Notes: generated from the sequence alone by a model not told the origin. Positions 16,905 through 25,407 are shown, numbered from the stretch's first letter. The stretch: 50,775 nt of DNA from Shewanella algicola (GCF_014648035.1 NZ_BMQI01000036.1:1-50775); one strand, 5' to 3'. Numbers and translations: made by a program.

Positions 16905-17048
16905 ATGGCAGCACTATTAGCAAAAAGACTAGCAAAAAGATTAGCAAAAAGATTAGCAAAAAGATTAGCAAAAAGATTAGCAACAAGATTAGCAACAAGA
17001 GTAGCAGCAAGAGTGTTATTTTTGTTGCAAATACATTTAAATGAGTGA
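16905..17048 (+). CDS. Possible upstream ORF: 47-residue Leu-Ala-Lys-Arg repeat leader peptide
   Basis: An ATG at 16905 opens a frame of 47 codons that runs through the 12-bp repeat array. It encodes MAAL, five copies of Leu-Ala-Lys-Arg, two of Leu-Ala-Thr-Arg, one Val-Ala-Ala-Arg, then a hydrophobic tail VLFLLQIHLNE. The TGA (17046-17048) overlaps the GAGG ribosome-binding site of mshB and lies six bases before its ATG, the geometry of a translationally coupled leader ORF. Against it: no clear Shine-Dalgarno precedes the ATG, and a repeat of 12 bases stays open in two forward frames by chance. If the promoter at 16886 is right, the mRNA would be nearly leaderless. I recognise no homologue. 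Confidence 0.35.
   Translation: MAALLAKRLAKRLAKRLAKRLAKRLATRLATRVAARVLFLLQIHLNE
16916..17011 (+). repeat. 12-bp tandem repeat array, eight units, between mshF and mshB
   Basis: The unit is ATTAGCAAAAAG. Units 1 and 3-5 are perfect, unit 2 has one change, units 6-7 read ATTAGCAACAAG and the last reads AGTAGCAGCAAG. The array would lie in the 5' leader of the pilin operon. Most triplets in the frame AGC-AAA-AAG fit A-R-N, the pattern bound by the distal face of Hfq. There are no spacers, so this is not CRISPR. Confidence 0.9.
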
Positions 17049-17054
17049 GGTATT

Positions 17055-17660
17055 ATGAAAGTTAAACAACAAGGTTTTTCATTAATCGAGTTGGTCATTG
17101 TGATTGTGATTTTGGGACTATTAGCGGCAACCGCTATTCCTCGCTTTTTAAATGTAACTGACGACGCAGAAGACGCCAGCGTAGACGGTGTTGCAGGTGG
17201 TTTAGCGACAGCAGTAAGCTTTGTGCGTGCACAGTGGGAAGTGGATGGTCGTCGTAACACGAGTGTGGTTCTCGATGGCACAACCATCTCTTTAGACTCG
17301 CGTTTTGGTTTCCCAACGGGCACAACCAATACCAGTGCAACAGCGATGACTACCACTCGATGCCAAGAGGTGTTTGACTCGGTATTACAAAATGCGCCAA
17401 GAAACGTATTAGTTAATCAAGATGCAAGCGATGTACGTTATATCGTGAGTGTGCAAGGTGGCTCAGGTGGCTCTTCAACCAGTATTGATGGCGCAACCGT
17501 AAACAACCTTGATGTATGTGTATATCATCAAGTCGCCTCACTCGCTTTAGATCAAACAAGTGGTGTGGCTACACCAACACCAGATTTAACAACTGCCGGT
17601 GCTAAAGGCGTGACATACAACCCAGGTACTGGACAAGTAGTTGCTTTTAGCAACAACTAA
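17055..17660 (+). CDS. mshB: MSHA minor pilin MshB
   Basis: The 201-residue protein has a type IV prepilin signal: leader MKVKQQG, cleavage before FSLIELVIVIVILG, Glu at position 5 of the mature protein, then the hydrophobic alpha-1 helix. The globular part is Ser/Thr/Gly-rich, with two cysteines (CQEVFDS and NLDVCVYHQ) that could form the pilin disulfide. The start has GAGG 4-7 bases upstream, overlapping the stop of the small upstream ORF. MshB is expected to be a minor subunit or priming pilin; the major subunit follows 71 bases downstream. Confidence 0.92.
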   Translation: MKVKQQGFSLIELVIVIVILGLLAATAIPRFLNVTDDAEDASVDGVAGGLATAVSFVRAQWEVDGRRNTSVVLDGTTISLDSRFGFPTGTTNTSATAMTTTRCQEVFDSVLQNAPRNVLVNQDASDVRYIVSVQGGSGGSSTSIDGATVNNLDVCVYHQVASLALDQTSGVATPTPDLTTAGAKGVTYNPGTGQVVAFSNN

Positions 17661-17683
17661 TTTATTAACCACCCAATCGATTG

Positions 17684-17701
17684 ATCCATTTATCAATGGA
17701 T
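17684..17701 (+). promoter_or_regulatory. Small hairpin between mshB and mshA
   Basis: ATCCATT-TATC-AATGGAT is a perfect 7-bp stem with a four-base loop in the 71-base gap before mshA. It has no T tract, so it is not a terminator. It could be a stabilising or processing hairpin that raises mshA over mshB, but this is only inferred. Confidence 0.35.
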
Positions 17702-17731
17702 AGAGATTTATATTAATAGAGGTATTTTTAT

Positions 17732-18244
17732 ATGCAAAAGCAACAAGGTTTTACATTAATCGAATTAGTGGTTGTGATCATTATTCTCGGCATTTTAGCG
17801 GTCACTGCAGCGCCTAAGTTTATTAACTTACAAGGCGATGCGCGAGTATCTGCGTTAAGTGGCATGAAAGCGGCAATTCAAGGTGGAAATACCTTAGTGT
17901 ATTCAAAAGCTGCCTTAGCTGGTAAAGAAGGCGAGGAAACAGAAACTCTAGATATTGGATCTGGTAGTGAAGATTTGAATATTGCTTACGGTTATATCCA
18001 AGCTACTCAAGATGATTTAGAAGAAGCTTTAGATGTAACATTTGCTGAAGGTGCAGATGGTACAGCGACTACTGGAACTGCAGATTGGATTATTAAAGCA
18101 ACTGCAGCAGCTTCAGGTTCTGCTGCAAGTGTTGAAATTTGGCAAGCTGGTGCACCAGCAGACTGTAAGCTAACTTACACAGAGGCTTCAAGCGCTACTG
18201 CTTTACCTGAGTATGTAGCAGAAACAGATCCTGATAAGTGCTAA
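17732..18244 (+). CDS. mshA: Major MSHA pilin MshA
   Basis: The 170-residue type IVa-like pilin has leader MQKQQG, cleavage before [16 protein letters not shown] and Glu5. The hydrophobic alpha-1 helix is followed by an Ala/Glu/Thr-rich globular domain. Two cysteines near the C-terminus (ADCKLTY and DPDKC) define the disulfide-bonded D-loop. AGAGG precedes the ATG. MshA polymerises into the MSHA pilus used for surface attachment in Vibrio and Shewanella. The globular domain is usually strain-variable, so its sequence is less informative than the N-terminus. A strong hairpin follows directly and should raise mshA mRNA above the downstream minor-pilin genes. Confidence 0.95.
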   Translation: MQKQQGFTLIELVVVIIILGILAVTAAPKFINLQGDARVSALSGMKAAIQGGNTLVYSKAALAGKEGEETETLDIGSGSEDLNIAYGYIQATQDDLEEALDVTFAEGADGTATTGTADWIIKATAAASGSAASVEIWQAGAPADCKLTYTEASSATALPEYVAETDPDKC

Positions 18245-18261
18245 TATATTACCTAATTATT

Positions 18262-18288
18262 AAAACCTGCTTCGGCAGGTTTTTTTTT
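18262..18288 (+). terminator. Terminator or attenuator after mshA
   Basis: AAAACCTGC-TTCG-GCAGGTTTT is a 9-bp stem with a stable UUCG tetraloop, followed by T residues, 18 bases after the mshA stop. The minor pilin genes continue 182 bases later with no evident strong promoter of their own, so partial readthrough is plausible. Confidence 0.9.
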
Positions 18289-18469
18289 GAGTTTTTATCA
18301 ATAAAAATCAGCTTTGCTTCAATGGCTAACAAGGCTAATACACAAATAAGCAGACAATATTGACTGTTTTTGCCATACTGAATCAGCTAGTATAAGTCTC
18401 TGACACTCTTATGGTTTAGTTCGGCTCAGTGTCAAAATGTTTAGCGGCGAAATAGAGGGTATCATCTAC

Positions 18470-18949
18470 GTGAGTCAGCAGCGCAAGGTTCAACTTGGTT
18501 TTACCCTCGTTGAATTAGTTACCACCATTATCTTGATTGGTATTATTGCCGTGGCGGTGTTACCGCGCCTATTTTCTGCTTCATCCTACAGTGCTTACAC
18601 CCTACGTAATGAGTTTATTAGCGAGTTAAGGCACGTACAGTTAAAAGCCATTCAAAATACCGATCAATGTTATCAACTCGATGTCAGTGCCAGTGGTTAT
18701 ACCTTGCGTTACTTTAATGACCGCATTGGCAACAGTTGCAGCGATGTGTTTCGTGAGGAGCAGCCGCAAAGCTTTAGTGCTAATGCTTATATCACCCTAG
18801 CCAGTGATGCTAGCCAGGTGTTTTCAATTACGTTTGACAGCCTTGGGCGAATGATTTCTCCTGCGTGTTCTGGCCATTGCTTTAATGCGGTGGCAGATGA
18901 AACCTTAGCTATCGCGGTGGAGTCAGAGGGGTATATTTATGCTCAATAA
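18470..18949 (+). CDS. mshC: MSHA minor pilin MshC
   Basis: The protein has 159 residues from the GTG at 18470 (GAGGG ten bases upstream). The ATG at 18437 would add 11 residues to the prepilin leader and is less likely. The leader MSQQRKVQLG is followed by the cleavage site, FTLVELVTTIILIGIIAV and the hydrophobic helix. The GspH-like globular part contains NEFISELRHVQLKAI, the pattern of H-type pseudopilins, and four cysteines. It is probably a minor or tip-complex pilin. The end overlaps mshD by 11 bases. It is the first gene after the mshA terminator, so it depends on readthrough or an unseen promoter. Confidence 0.85.
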   Translation: MSQQRKVQLGFTLVELVTTIILIGIIAVAVLPRLFSASSYSAYTLRNEFISELRHVQLKAIQNTDQCYQLDVSASGYTLRYFNDRIGNSCSDVFREEQPQSFSANAYITLASDASQVFSITFDSLGRMISPACSGHCFNAVADETLAIAVESEGYIYAQ

Positions 18950-19463
18950 GCTGCAGCGTCATCACACTCTGCGCACTAAGGGTTTTACCTTAATCGAATT
19001 AGTGATTGGCATGATGGTCATTGGCGTTGCAATCGTCATGTTGACCAGCATGCTATTCCCTCAGGCAGACAAGGCCGCTGCTACCTTACAAAGAGTGAGA
19101 TCGGCAGAGCTTGCTCATTCGGTAATGAATGAGATTTGGGGTAAACGTTATGATCAAAACACCAATGCCAATGGCGGTGTCCCAGCCTGTAATTCTGGCG
19201 CTGGGTTAACATGTTCGACATCAATGGGTAATGACGGTGAAAGCCGTGATGCGTTTAATGATGTTGACGATTACCATGGGCTGAATGAAACCAGCAATAT
19301 GCTCGACTCAAGCCAAACCTATGCACAGACTTACTCCGGCTTTAAATTAGCTGTTACGGTGAGTTATCTTGATACTACGCAAGCTGCAAAACTGATTACT
19401 GTAGATGTCACTACACCCAGCAATGAAGTGATTACTTACCAAACGGTAAGGAGCAACTACTAA
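18939..19463 (+). CDS. mshD: MSHA minor pilin MshD
   Basis: The 174-residue prepilin has the leader MLNKLQRHHTLRTKG, then cleavage before FTLIELVIGMMVIG. A PilV/GspI-like body follows, with LAHSVMNEIWGKRYDQN, which resembles the I-type pseudopilin signature. The paired cysteines in VPACNSGAGLTC may form a disulfide. It overlaps mshC by 11 bases, and its stop shares one base with the mshO start (TAATG). By analogy with type II secretion and PilVWX systems, MshC, D, O and P would form a priming and tip complex. Confidence 0.88.
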   Translation: MLNKLQRHHTLRTKGFTLIELVIGMMVIGVAIVMLTSMLFPQADKAAATLQRVRSAELAHSVMNEIWGKRYDQNTNANGGVPACNSGAGLTCSTSMGNDGESRDAFNDVDDYHGLNETSNMLDSSQTYAQTYSGFKLAVTVSYLDTTQAAKLITVDVTTPSNEVITYQTVRSNY

Positions 19464-20290
19464 TGGCGCACTATTCACGAGCAAAAACAGCTGGATTTAC
19501 CTTAATCGAAATGGTGACTGTGATTTTGATTTTGGGCATTGTGATTGTTGGTGTCAGTAGTTTTGTGATTTTTGGTACCCGTATTTTTGTTGAATCCAGT
19601 GCGGTCGATCAAGTGTTGAGTCAGAGCCGCTTTGGAATAGAACGCATGACCAGAGACATTCGTCGTGCGGTGCCTAACAGTATCCGAGTGCTTAATGCCA
19701 CAGATGGCAGTTATCAATGCATTGAATTACTGCCCATTTCGGCCAGTACCTCATACCTTGACGCACCATTTGTACCTGAGACTTCGCGAAATAGCCTTAC
19801 CGCGATCAAAAGCATTAGGCCGATTAGTGCAGGGCAGTCGACGTTGATTTATCCGTTAACCAATGCTGAGGTATATAACCCTCAAGGGACAACGGCAAAA
19901 CGATTTACTGTGCAAAGTGTGGCTGAAGCGAGCGACTTACTAACCATCACCTTGACCCAGTCGGTGCGATTTACTGAGGCTTCACCATTAAGGCGCTTAT
20001 ATGTTGCCGATAGCCCGTTAAGCTATTGCTTTGTTACCTCTGCGAGTTCGGTTGAATTGCGGCTTTATCAAAACTATGGTTATCAGGCCACTCAACCCAC
20101 GCCAACAACAATGGGTTCAGGGGTGTTAATGGCCCAAAATGTAGCGAATAACTTAAGTACCAATCCTGCAATTATTTTAACTCCAGCGAGCTTAGTGACT
20201 AACGCCATTGTGCATTTACAGCCACTGTTTGCGGTTAATGGTGAGACGTTTCAATATCAACATCAAGTGCAGGTGATGAATGTTCCCTAA
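19463..20290 (+). CDS. mshO: MSHA minor pilin MshO
   Basis: The 275-residue prepilin has the leader MAHYSRAKTAG, then cleavage before FTLIEMVTVILILGIV. It has a large PilW/GspJ-like body; RFGIERMTRDIRRAVPNSIRV is typical of J-type pseudopilins. MshO is larger than the pilins beside it, as J-type subunits usually are. It starts on the last base of mshD and overlaps mshP by 11 bases. It is probably part of the minor-pilin tip complex with MshP and MshQ. Confidence 0.88.
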   Translation: MAHYSRAKTAGFTLIEMVTVILILGIVIVGVSSFVIFGTRIFVESSAVDQVLSQSRFGIERMTRDIRRAVPNSIRVLNATDGSYQCIELLPISASTSYLDAPFVPETSRNSLTAIKSIRPISAGQSTLIYPLTNAEVYNPQGTTAKRFTVQSVAEASDLLTITLTQSVRFTEASPLRRLYVADSPLSYCFVTSASSVELRLYQNYGYQATQPTPTTMGSGVLMAQNVANNLSTNPAIILTPASLVTNAIVHLQPLFAVNGETFQYQHQVQVMNVP

Positions 20291-20735
20291 GTATCAGTTC
20301 GCTCAACATTCTCAACGCGGCAGCGCATTAATCATCGGTATTTTTGTGATTACGGTGATGTTTGTTATTGCAGCCAGTTTAATCCGCATTGTTGGCGATG
20401 CTGATGAGTCGGTGAATATGGAAGTGTGGGGCACTCGAGCATTGTTTAGTGCTAACAGTGGCGCTGATGCCGCTTTAGCACAGCTATTTCCGCTCGATGG
20501 CAGTGCTGCAACGTGTAGCGATGTGGCTTCAACTTGGACGCCACCGAGTAACGCGGTTGGATTTCATCGTTGTAGCGTGAGCATTAGCTGTAATACTGCC
20601 AGTGTCAGTGGTGTGACTCAATATAGAATTAATAGTTTAGCGGTATGCGAAACGGGTGATTGTGCTGGAGACTCGAGTAGCTCAACGTGTTTACGAGTCA
20701 GTCGCCAAGTGGAGGTAGAAGCCCGTGGGAATTAA
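20280..20735 (+). CDS. mshP: MSHA biogenesis protein MshP (PilX/GspK-like)
   Basis: The 151-residue protein has an N-terminal segment like PilX: QRGSALIIGIFVITVMFVIA, a hydrophobic helix following RGS-A in place of the usual G-FTLIE. It lacks the Glu5 of ordinary pilins, as K-type pseudopilins do. The periplasmic part has ANSGADAALAQLFP, a segment shared by PilX and GspK proteins, and at least six cysteines. It overlaps both neighbours by 11 bases. K-type subunits cap the tip complex, which would place MshP next to MshQ. Confidence 0.85.
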   Translation: MFPKYQFAQHSQRGSALIIGIFVITVMFVIAASLIRIVGDADESVNMEVWGTRALFSANSGADAALAQLFPLDGSAATCSDVASTWTPPSNAVGFHRCSVSISCNTASVSGVTQYRINSLAVCETGDCAGDSSSSTCLRVSRQVEVEARGN

Positions 20736-23700
20736 ACGACTACAAAAAGCTTTGTTTGCTTTGAGTGTTTTACTCTTTGCAAGTAACACTTTTGCTTTTG
20801 GTGTTATCGATGAGTCAGTCACTTGGGCTAATGTTGCACAAGGCCATCACCAATATGGCAGTCCAGATCCCTTAGCTTGTACTGGCATTACAGATCCACA
20901 ACTAACACTTTATAACAGTGCCAAAATTAATGGTGTTGTCGGTGGTGTTTTATCCTTTTGCTCCCTTAATAGCTCTAGTATCCCAAGTGACAGCTGTAAT
21001 GATTCATTAGGGGTGAATGGTACCTGTACAGTAACGGGTATTGATTTAATTGGACTCGATTTAACCGGAGACAACGCATTTAAGGCAAGTTCTGGTGTTG
21101 GTGGAAGCATTGGCTACTGTAATACAAATGATAATTTCACTTTAGGGGAGGATGGGAATAGCCAATTTAATAGTGTGAGTTTATATTCAGCTTGCACTTT
21201 AACTATGTCGACAAGCCTTTCTGAATACCGCTTTACATCGATAGAGATAGGTAGTGGTGCAACATTAGTGCTTAATGAGGGGGATTACTTTATTGAATCT
21301 TTAACCCTTAATAGTAATTCTAATGTTGTATTAAATGGTGATGTAAGAATTTTCGTTAAGAATGATATTAATTTGAATAGCACGACCGTTAATGCAACAG
21401 CTTTATTCGATCTAAAAATCATTGGCTATAATAATATAAATTTGACTGGAACATCTGATGTCACTGCAAATGTTTACAGTAATGAAAGGTTAAAATTAAA
21501 CGCTAGCTCTGCGATTAAGGGACGAGTATCGTCACGTTACCTTGAAATGAATACGACATCCTCAGTAACGGATACCACACCAACAGAAACAGAATTTCAT
21601 ATTCAATACGGTAAAGCGTCCAATGGAAGCATTACGTTTGACAGTGCTTTTCCTGATGATGTCACCCCGTTAATTTTCTTAATGCCGACCATCGAAGACG
21701 ATAACAGTGATGGCCCAGCATCGGTATTCCTTGATAGTGTTTCTAATCAAGGTTTTACTTGGTCTAAAAAAGAGCCTGCTTCACCCAGTAACCGCTATGT
21801 TAAATCTATTGAAATGCCGGAAATACATTGGATTGCAGTTACTGCAGGTAGCTATGACCTGCCAAATGACATCAAGCTAATTGCCGGCTCGGTTGATTAT
21901 GATCAGGCCTTATTTGGGTCTAATTCACCTTATACTTCGGTCGATTTGCCTTCGACTCAAAATGTGGTGCTAAACCAAATACAAACTCAAAATAATCATT
22001 GTTGGTTTACCAGTACATCACAATCAAGCGGTTCAATGTTACAACTGGCGTTAGATGCGTCTGAAGTTTACGATAGAAATAATAAACAATGCCTGCCGGG
22101 AGATTTAAATAACAATCAAATTGCAAATGAAACCATTGGCTATTTATCGTTAACCTCGGCAAGCGGTACCATGGTCTTAAATGGTGTTGAAACAAATTAT
22201 CACTTTGGTCAAGCACAAACGTTTACCGCCAGTGGCACCAAAGATATTGAATATCAATGTGGAATCACCACAACGTTAGAAGGCTTTACTGACCCCCCCA
22301 CATTAGTTGCAGGAAAGAATAGTCGCTTAGGAACTGATGGCGGCTGGCTCCGCCGTTGTAAGCTAACTAACGACACGGTAAGTATGGTTGTTGATGAAGA
22401 TACTTATAAAGATCGTGATCGTAAACATCGTTGGGAGAATTACAGTTTCGTTGCTTTTGAAAGTATTGAGCCAGTATTCCAATGTTTTACGGATAATTTT
22501 GACCGCACAGATCTTGGGGATGATTGGATTGTTTCCAATAGTCGAGGTGGTTTTACGCCATCTATTGTGAGTAATCGTTTACAAGTGACTCAGGCACAAA
22601 AAAATCAAGCAACCTCTTCGACTTACCAACGATTATTCCCTGCAGCAGACAATTTCGTCACCATCGAATTCGATCATTATGCTTATGGGGGAAGTCGAGC
22701 AGATGGTATTGCTTTTGTGTTGTCAGATAGCACCATTACACCTCAAGCAGGCGCGTATGGTGGACCGTTAGGTTATGGTGCTCGTTCAAATCAAAATGGT
22801 TTTGCTGGCGGCTGGTTAGGTTTTGGTATTGACGAATACGGTAATTTTTCAACCGAAGGTGGCCCTAACGGACCTGGACGTCGTCAACAGTCTGTTGCCA
22901 TTAGGGGCTCTGGTTCTGGTACAACAGGTTATCCTTATTTACATGGTTCGTGTAATGACGGTACAACCAATACAAGTAGTTGCTTATCGCCAACCGTTGA
23001 TAACAATAACAATAACAACTCACCTGCTCACCGTTATCGTATTACTGTTGACTCGCAAATTGCCAGTCAATCGTTAGTGAAAGTTGAGCGTGATACTGGT
23101 GATGGCTTTGTTGAAATTATTTCTGAATTCGATGCCACTTCTTTCACTAACCAAGCCGCTTTACCTGAGAGTTTTTTATTGTCATTAACTGGCTCTACTG
23201 GCGGGTCAACGAATATTCATGAAATTGATAATGTCGAAATATGTGCTCTAAAATCCAATCCTATAGGGGTACAAATCGATCACTTTGAGTATTCATACTC
23301 TGGTCAAGGAATTACCTGCGCACCCAAAACACTGTCGATTAAAGCTTGTGCTAATGCAGAGTGTACCGAGACGGTTAATAGCAGTGTTACCGCAACGCTA
23401 ACACCTGCAAGCGTGACTAATGGTGGTTGGGTTGGTGATAATGTTGTTACATTCTCTGGTGGGGAAAAAGCAGATTTACAATTAAGACATAACATCGTTG
23501 GCACGGTAACTTTGGGTGTTTCAGGTTCAACGCCGAGTACTAAAGCGTTTAGTGAAACGCTTTGCCGAATTAATGGTAGCTCTGCAACGGCTGCAAACTG
23601 TGATTTAGCCTTTGCCGACAGTGGGTTTATTTTTGATGTGCCAGACAAGTTAGCAAACAAAACCACGGGCAATATTTCAATCAGTGCCGTTAAAACCTCA

Positions 23701-25308
23701 GATGAATCCTTACAATGTGTGCCTACATTTGCAGACACGAGCAAAGATGTCAGTTTTTGGAGTACATATCTGGATCCTACAATGCCAATCAATGGCCAAT
23801 CCGTTACTGTGAACGACATTACTGTGGGCAAACAAAGCTCAACTGGCACCACCATAGCGTTAGATTTTGATTCAACAGGTACGGCGAATATTGATGTTAA
23901 CTATCCTGATGCAGGCAATATACAACTCGATGTTCAATACACAGGTACTGGCGATGAAGCCGGATTGGTGATGTTAGGTTCTGATTCATTTGTGAGCTTT
24001 CCCGTTGGGTTATGCATCACACCTAAAGACAGCGTTGCAGAGTGCTCTGCAGGTAACAGCAGTTGTGATGTATACAAAAAAGCGGGCGAAACGTTTGATT
24101 TAATCATTCAAGGTAAAGCGTGGCAGTCTGACGCGGATACTGACTATTGCGATAACATCAACACCCCCAATTATGCCCATGATGACATTGTTTTAGGGCA
24201 TCAATTGGTTGCGCCATCGGGCGGTGTGTTAGGTGACGTTGGCAACACGAAATACAATCATGTTGCGCAAACCACTAACAGCAATACGGTGACTCAATCG
24301 GTAACCGAAGTGGGCGTATTTAAGTTTACCGCCAATCCCCCAAGCACGTATTTGGGTTCGAGCTTTTACGATATTCCGCTTGCTGAATCAGTCAATATCG
24401 GCCGCTTTGTACCTGACAGCTTTGCCGTTACCAGTTCCAGCGTGTTGGCAAGTTGCGGTGTTTTTACCTATATGGATCAACCTTTTGATTTAACATTGAC
24501 CTTAACGGCTTATAATATTGCGGCAAATATTACCCAAAACTATCAGGGCGCTTTTGCTAAAGCCACAGCCAGTTTAGTGGGAGAGAACCTTAACGATGGC
24601 GTTGATTTAAGCAACCGCTTAAGCACTTTACCTATTGATGCGAGTTCATGGAGTTTAGGTGAGGCGAGTGTGGGTATCACGTATCAAGCGAACCTGAGCC
24701 GTACCCTTGCGCCAGGTGTTGATGGGCCTTTTGGTCAATTAGATATTGGTGTGCAGGTTGCTGATAACGACGCAGACATTTCATTTGTTAACGCGCCGGA
24801 TATGCGCGCTGATAGCAGTGATATTTGTGCCGACAACGGTACTTGCAATGCAAAACTGATATCGACACAAGATTTTCGTCACGGCCGAATCGTTATGGAC
24901 AATACCTTTGGCCCAGAAACTGAAATATTACGCATGCCTACCTATGCACAATATTGGAATGGAGCGGGGTGGATAACCAATACCAGTGACAGTTGTAGCC
25001 AAGTCATCGATCCACTTAATGGCACAGAGATCTACGATCCAGTATTGGCGTCAAACCAAACGGTTATTCGCAGTGATGGCGGCAGTACGGTGAGCGCTGG
25101 TCAACTCACTTTATTATGGCAAAACACAGGTTCTGATGCATATCGTGGTCAAGTGACAGCGCCATTACAAGTTGATGATTGGCTCAAGTGGTATTGGAAT
25201 TGGGACGACACAAGTCCAAGTGTATTGTATGACCCAAGAGCGAGTGCTTTTTTTGGACGCTATCGAGGCCATGATCGGATCATTTATTGGCGTGAGGTCG
25301 GGCAATAA
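20725..25308 (+). CDS. mshQ: MSHA biogenesis protein MshQ, large secreted lectin-domain protein
   Basis: The 1527-residue exported protein starts at a GTG with a signal peptide ending near TFA (about residue 25). By eye I read four parts. Residues 40-290 look like a beta-helix of N/S/T-rich strands (SNVVLNGDVRIFVKNDINLN). Residues 291-400 resemble an H-type-lectin fold (ITFDSAFPDDVTPLIFLMP). Residues 590-840 are L-type lectin-like (DGIAFVLSD, then GGWLGFGIDEYGNF and EIDNVEICAL). Residues 850-1527 form the MshQ-specific C-terminal region with many cysteines. No membrane helix follows the signal peptide. It ends the pilin operon and overlaps mshP by 11 bases, so it is a good candidate for the tip adhesin. 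Domain names are pattern judgements, not profile hits. Confidence 0.88.
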   Translation: MGIKRLQKALFALSVLLFASNTFAFGVIDESVTWANVAQGHHQYGSPDPLACTGITDPQLTLYNSAKINGVVGGVLSFCSLNSSSIPSDSCNDSLGVNGTCTVTGIDLIGLDLTGDNAFKASSGVGGSIGYCNTNDNFTLGEDGNSQFNSVSLYSACTLTMSTSLSEYRFTSIEIGSGATLVLNEGDYFIESLTLNSNSNVVLNGDVRIFVKNDINLNSTTVNATALFDLKIIGYNNINLTGTSDVTANVYSNERLKLNASSAIKGRVSSRYLEMNTTSSVTDTTPTETEFHIQYGKASNGSITFDSAFPDDVTPLIFLMPTIEDDNSDGPASVFLDSVSNQGFTWSKKEPASPSNRYVKSIEMPEIHWIAVTAGSYDLPNDIKLIAGSVDYDQALFGSNSPYTSVDLPSTQNVVLNQIQTQNNHCWFTSTSQSSGSMLQLALDASEVYDRNNKQCLPGDLNNNQIANETIGYLSLTSASGTMVLNGVETNYHFGQAQTFTASGTKDIEYQCGITTTLEGFTDPPTLVAGKNSRLGTDGGWLRRCKLTNDTVSMVVDEDTYKDRDRKHRWENYSFVAFESIEPVFQCFTDNFDRTDLGDDWIVSNSRGGFTPSIVSNRLQVTQAQKNQATSSTYQRLFPAADNFVTIEFDHYAYGGSRADGIAFVLSDSTITPQAGAYGGPLGYGARSNQNGFAGGWLGFGIDEYGNFSTEGGPNGPGRRQQSVAIRGSGSGTTGYPYLHGSCNDGTTNTSSCLSPTVDNNNNNNSPAHRYRITVDSQIASQSLVKVERDTGDGFVEIISEFDATSFTNQAALPESFLLSLTGSTGGSTNIHEIDNVEICALKSNPIGVQIDHFEYSYSGQGITCAPKTLSIKACANAECTETVNSSVTATLTPASVTNGGWVGDNVVTFSGGEKADLQLRHNIVGTVTLGVSGSTPSTKAFSETLCRINGSSATAANCDLAFADSGFIFDVPDKLANKTTGNISISAVKTSDESLQCVPTFADTSKDVSFWSTYLDPTMPINGQSVTVNDITVGKQSSTGTTIALDFDSTGTANIDVNYPDAGNIQLDVQYTGTGDEAGLVMLGSDSFVSFPVGLCITPKDSVAECSAGNSSCDVYKKAGETFDLIIQGKAWQSDADTDYCDNINTPNYAHDDIVLGHQLVAPSGGVLGDVGNTKYNHVAQTTNSNTVTQSVTEVGVFKFTANPPSTYLGSSFYDIPLAESVNIGRFVPDSFAVTSSSVLASCGVFTYMDQPFDLTLTLTAYNIAANITQNYQGAFAKATASLVGENLNDGVDLSNRLSTLPIDASSWSLGEASVGITYQANLSRTLAPGVDGPFGQLDIGVQVADNDADISFVNAPDMRADSSDICADNGTCNAKLISTQDFRHGRIVMDNTFGPETEILRMPTYAQYWNGAGWITNTSDSCSQVIDPLNGTEIYDPVLASNQTVIRSDGGSTVSAGQLTLLWQNTGSDAYRGQVTAPLQVDDWLKWYWNWDDTSPSVLYDPRASAFFGRYRGHDRIIYWREVGQ

Positions 25309-25318
25309 ACTGCATAAT

Positions 25319-25341
25319 AAAGCGTCAGTTTTGCGCTTTTT
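25319..25341 (+). terminator. Weak terminator after mshQ
   Basis: AAAGCG and CGCTTT flank a nine-base loop, and a short T run follows, 11 bases after the mshQ stop. The stem is only 6 bp, so termination may be partial. Confidence 0.4.
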
Positions 25342-25407
25342 AGGATTATATTTGCTCGTTTAACGTTTTTTTACAGGCTTTTATAAAAAAAAACGCCAGA
25401 TTAGCAA

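Noticed and set aside
16916..17011. Repeat array as a CRISPR
   Set aside because: The units are contiguous 12-mers with no spacers and no cas genes nearby.
16877..17356. A 159-codon open frame on the minus strand with LFAN repeats
   Set aside because: It lies antisense to mshB and to the 12-bp array. The repeats keep it open because the unit is a multiple of three. It has no ribosome-binding site or family match.
18360..18396. A sigma-70 promoter between mshA and mshC
   Set aside because: TTGACT and TATAAG are present but 25 bases apart, too far for a working pair.
23304..23855. A 183-codon open frame on the minus strand inside mshQ
   Set aside because: It is a shadow of mshQ in another frame, with no start context or recognisable domain.
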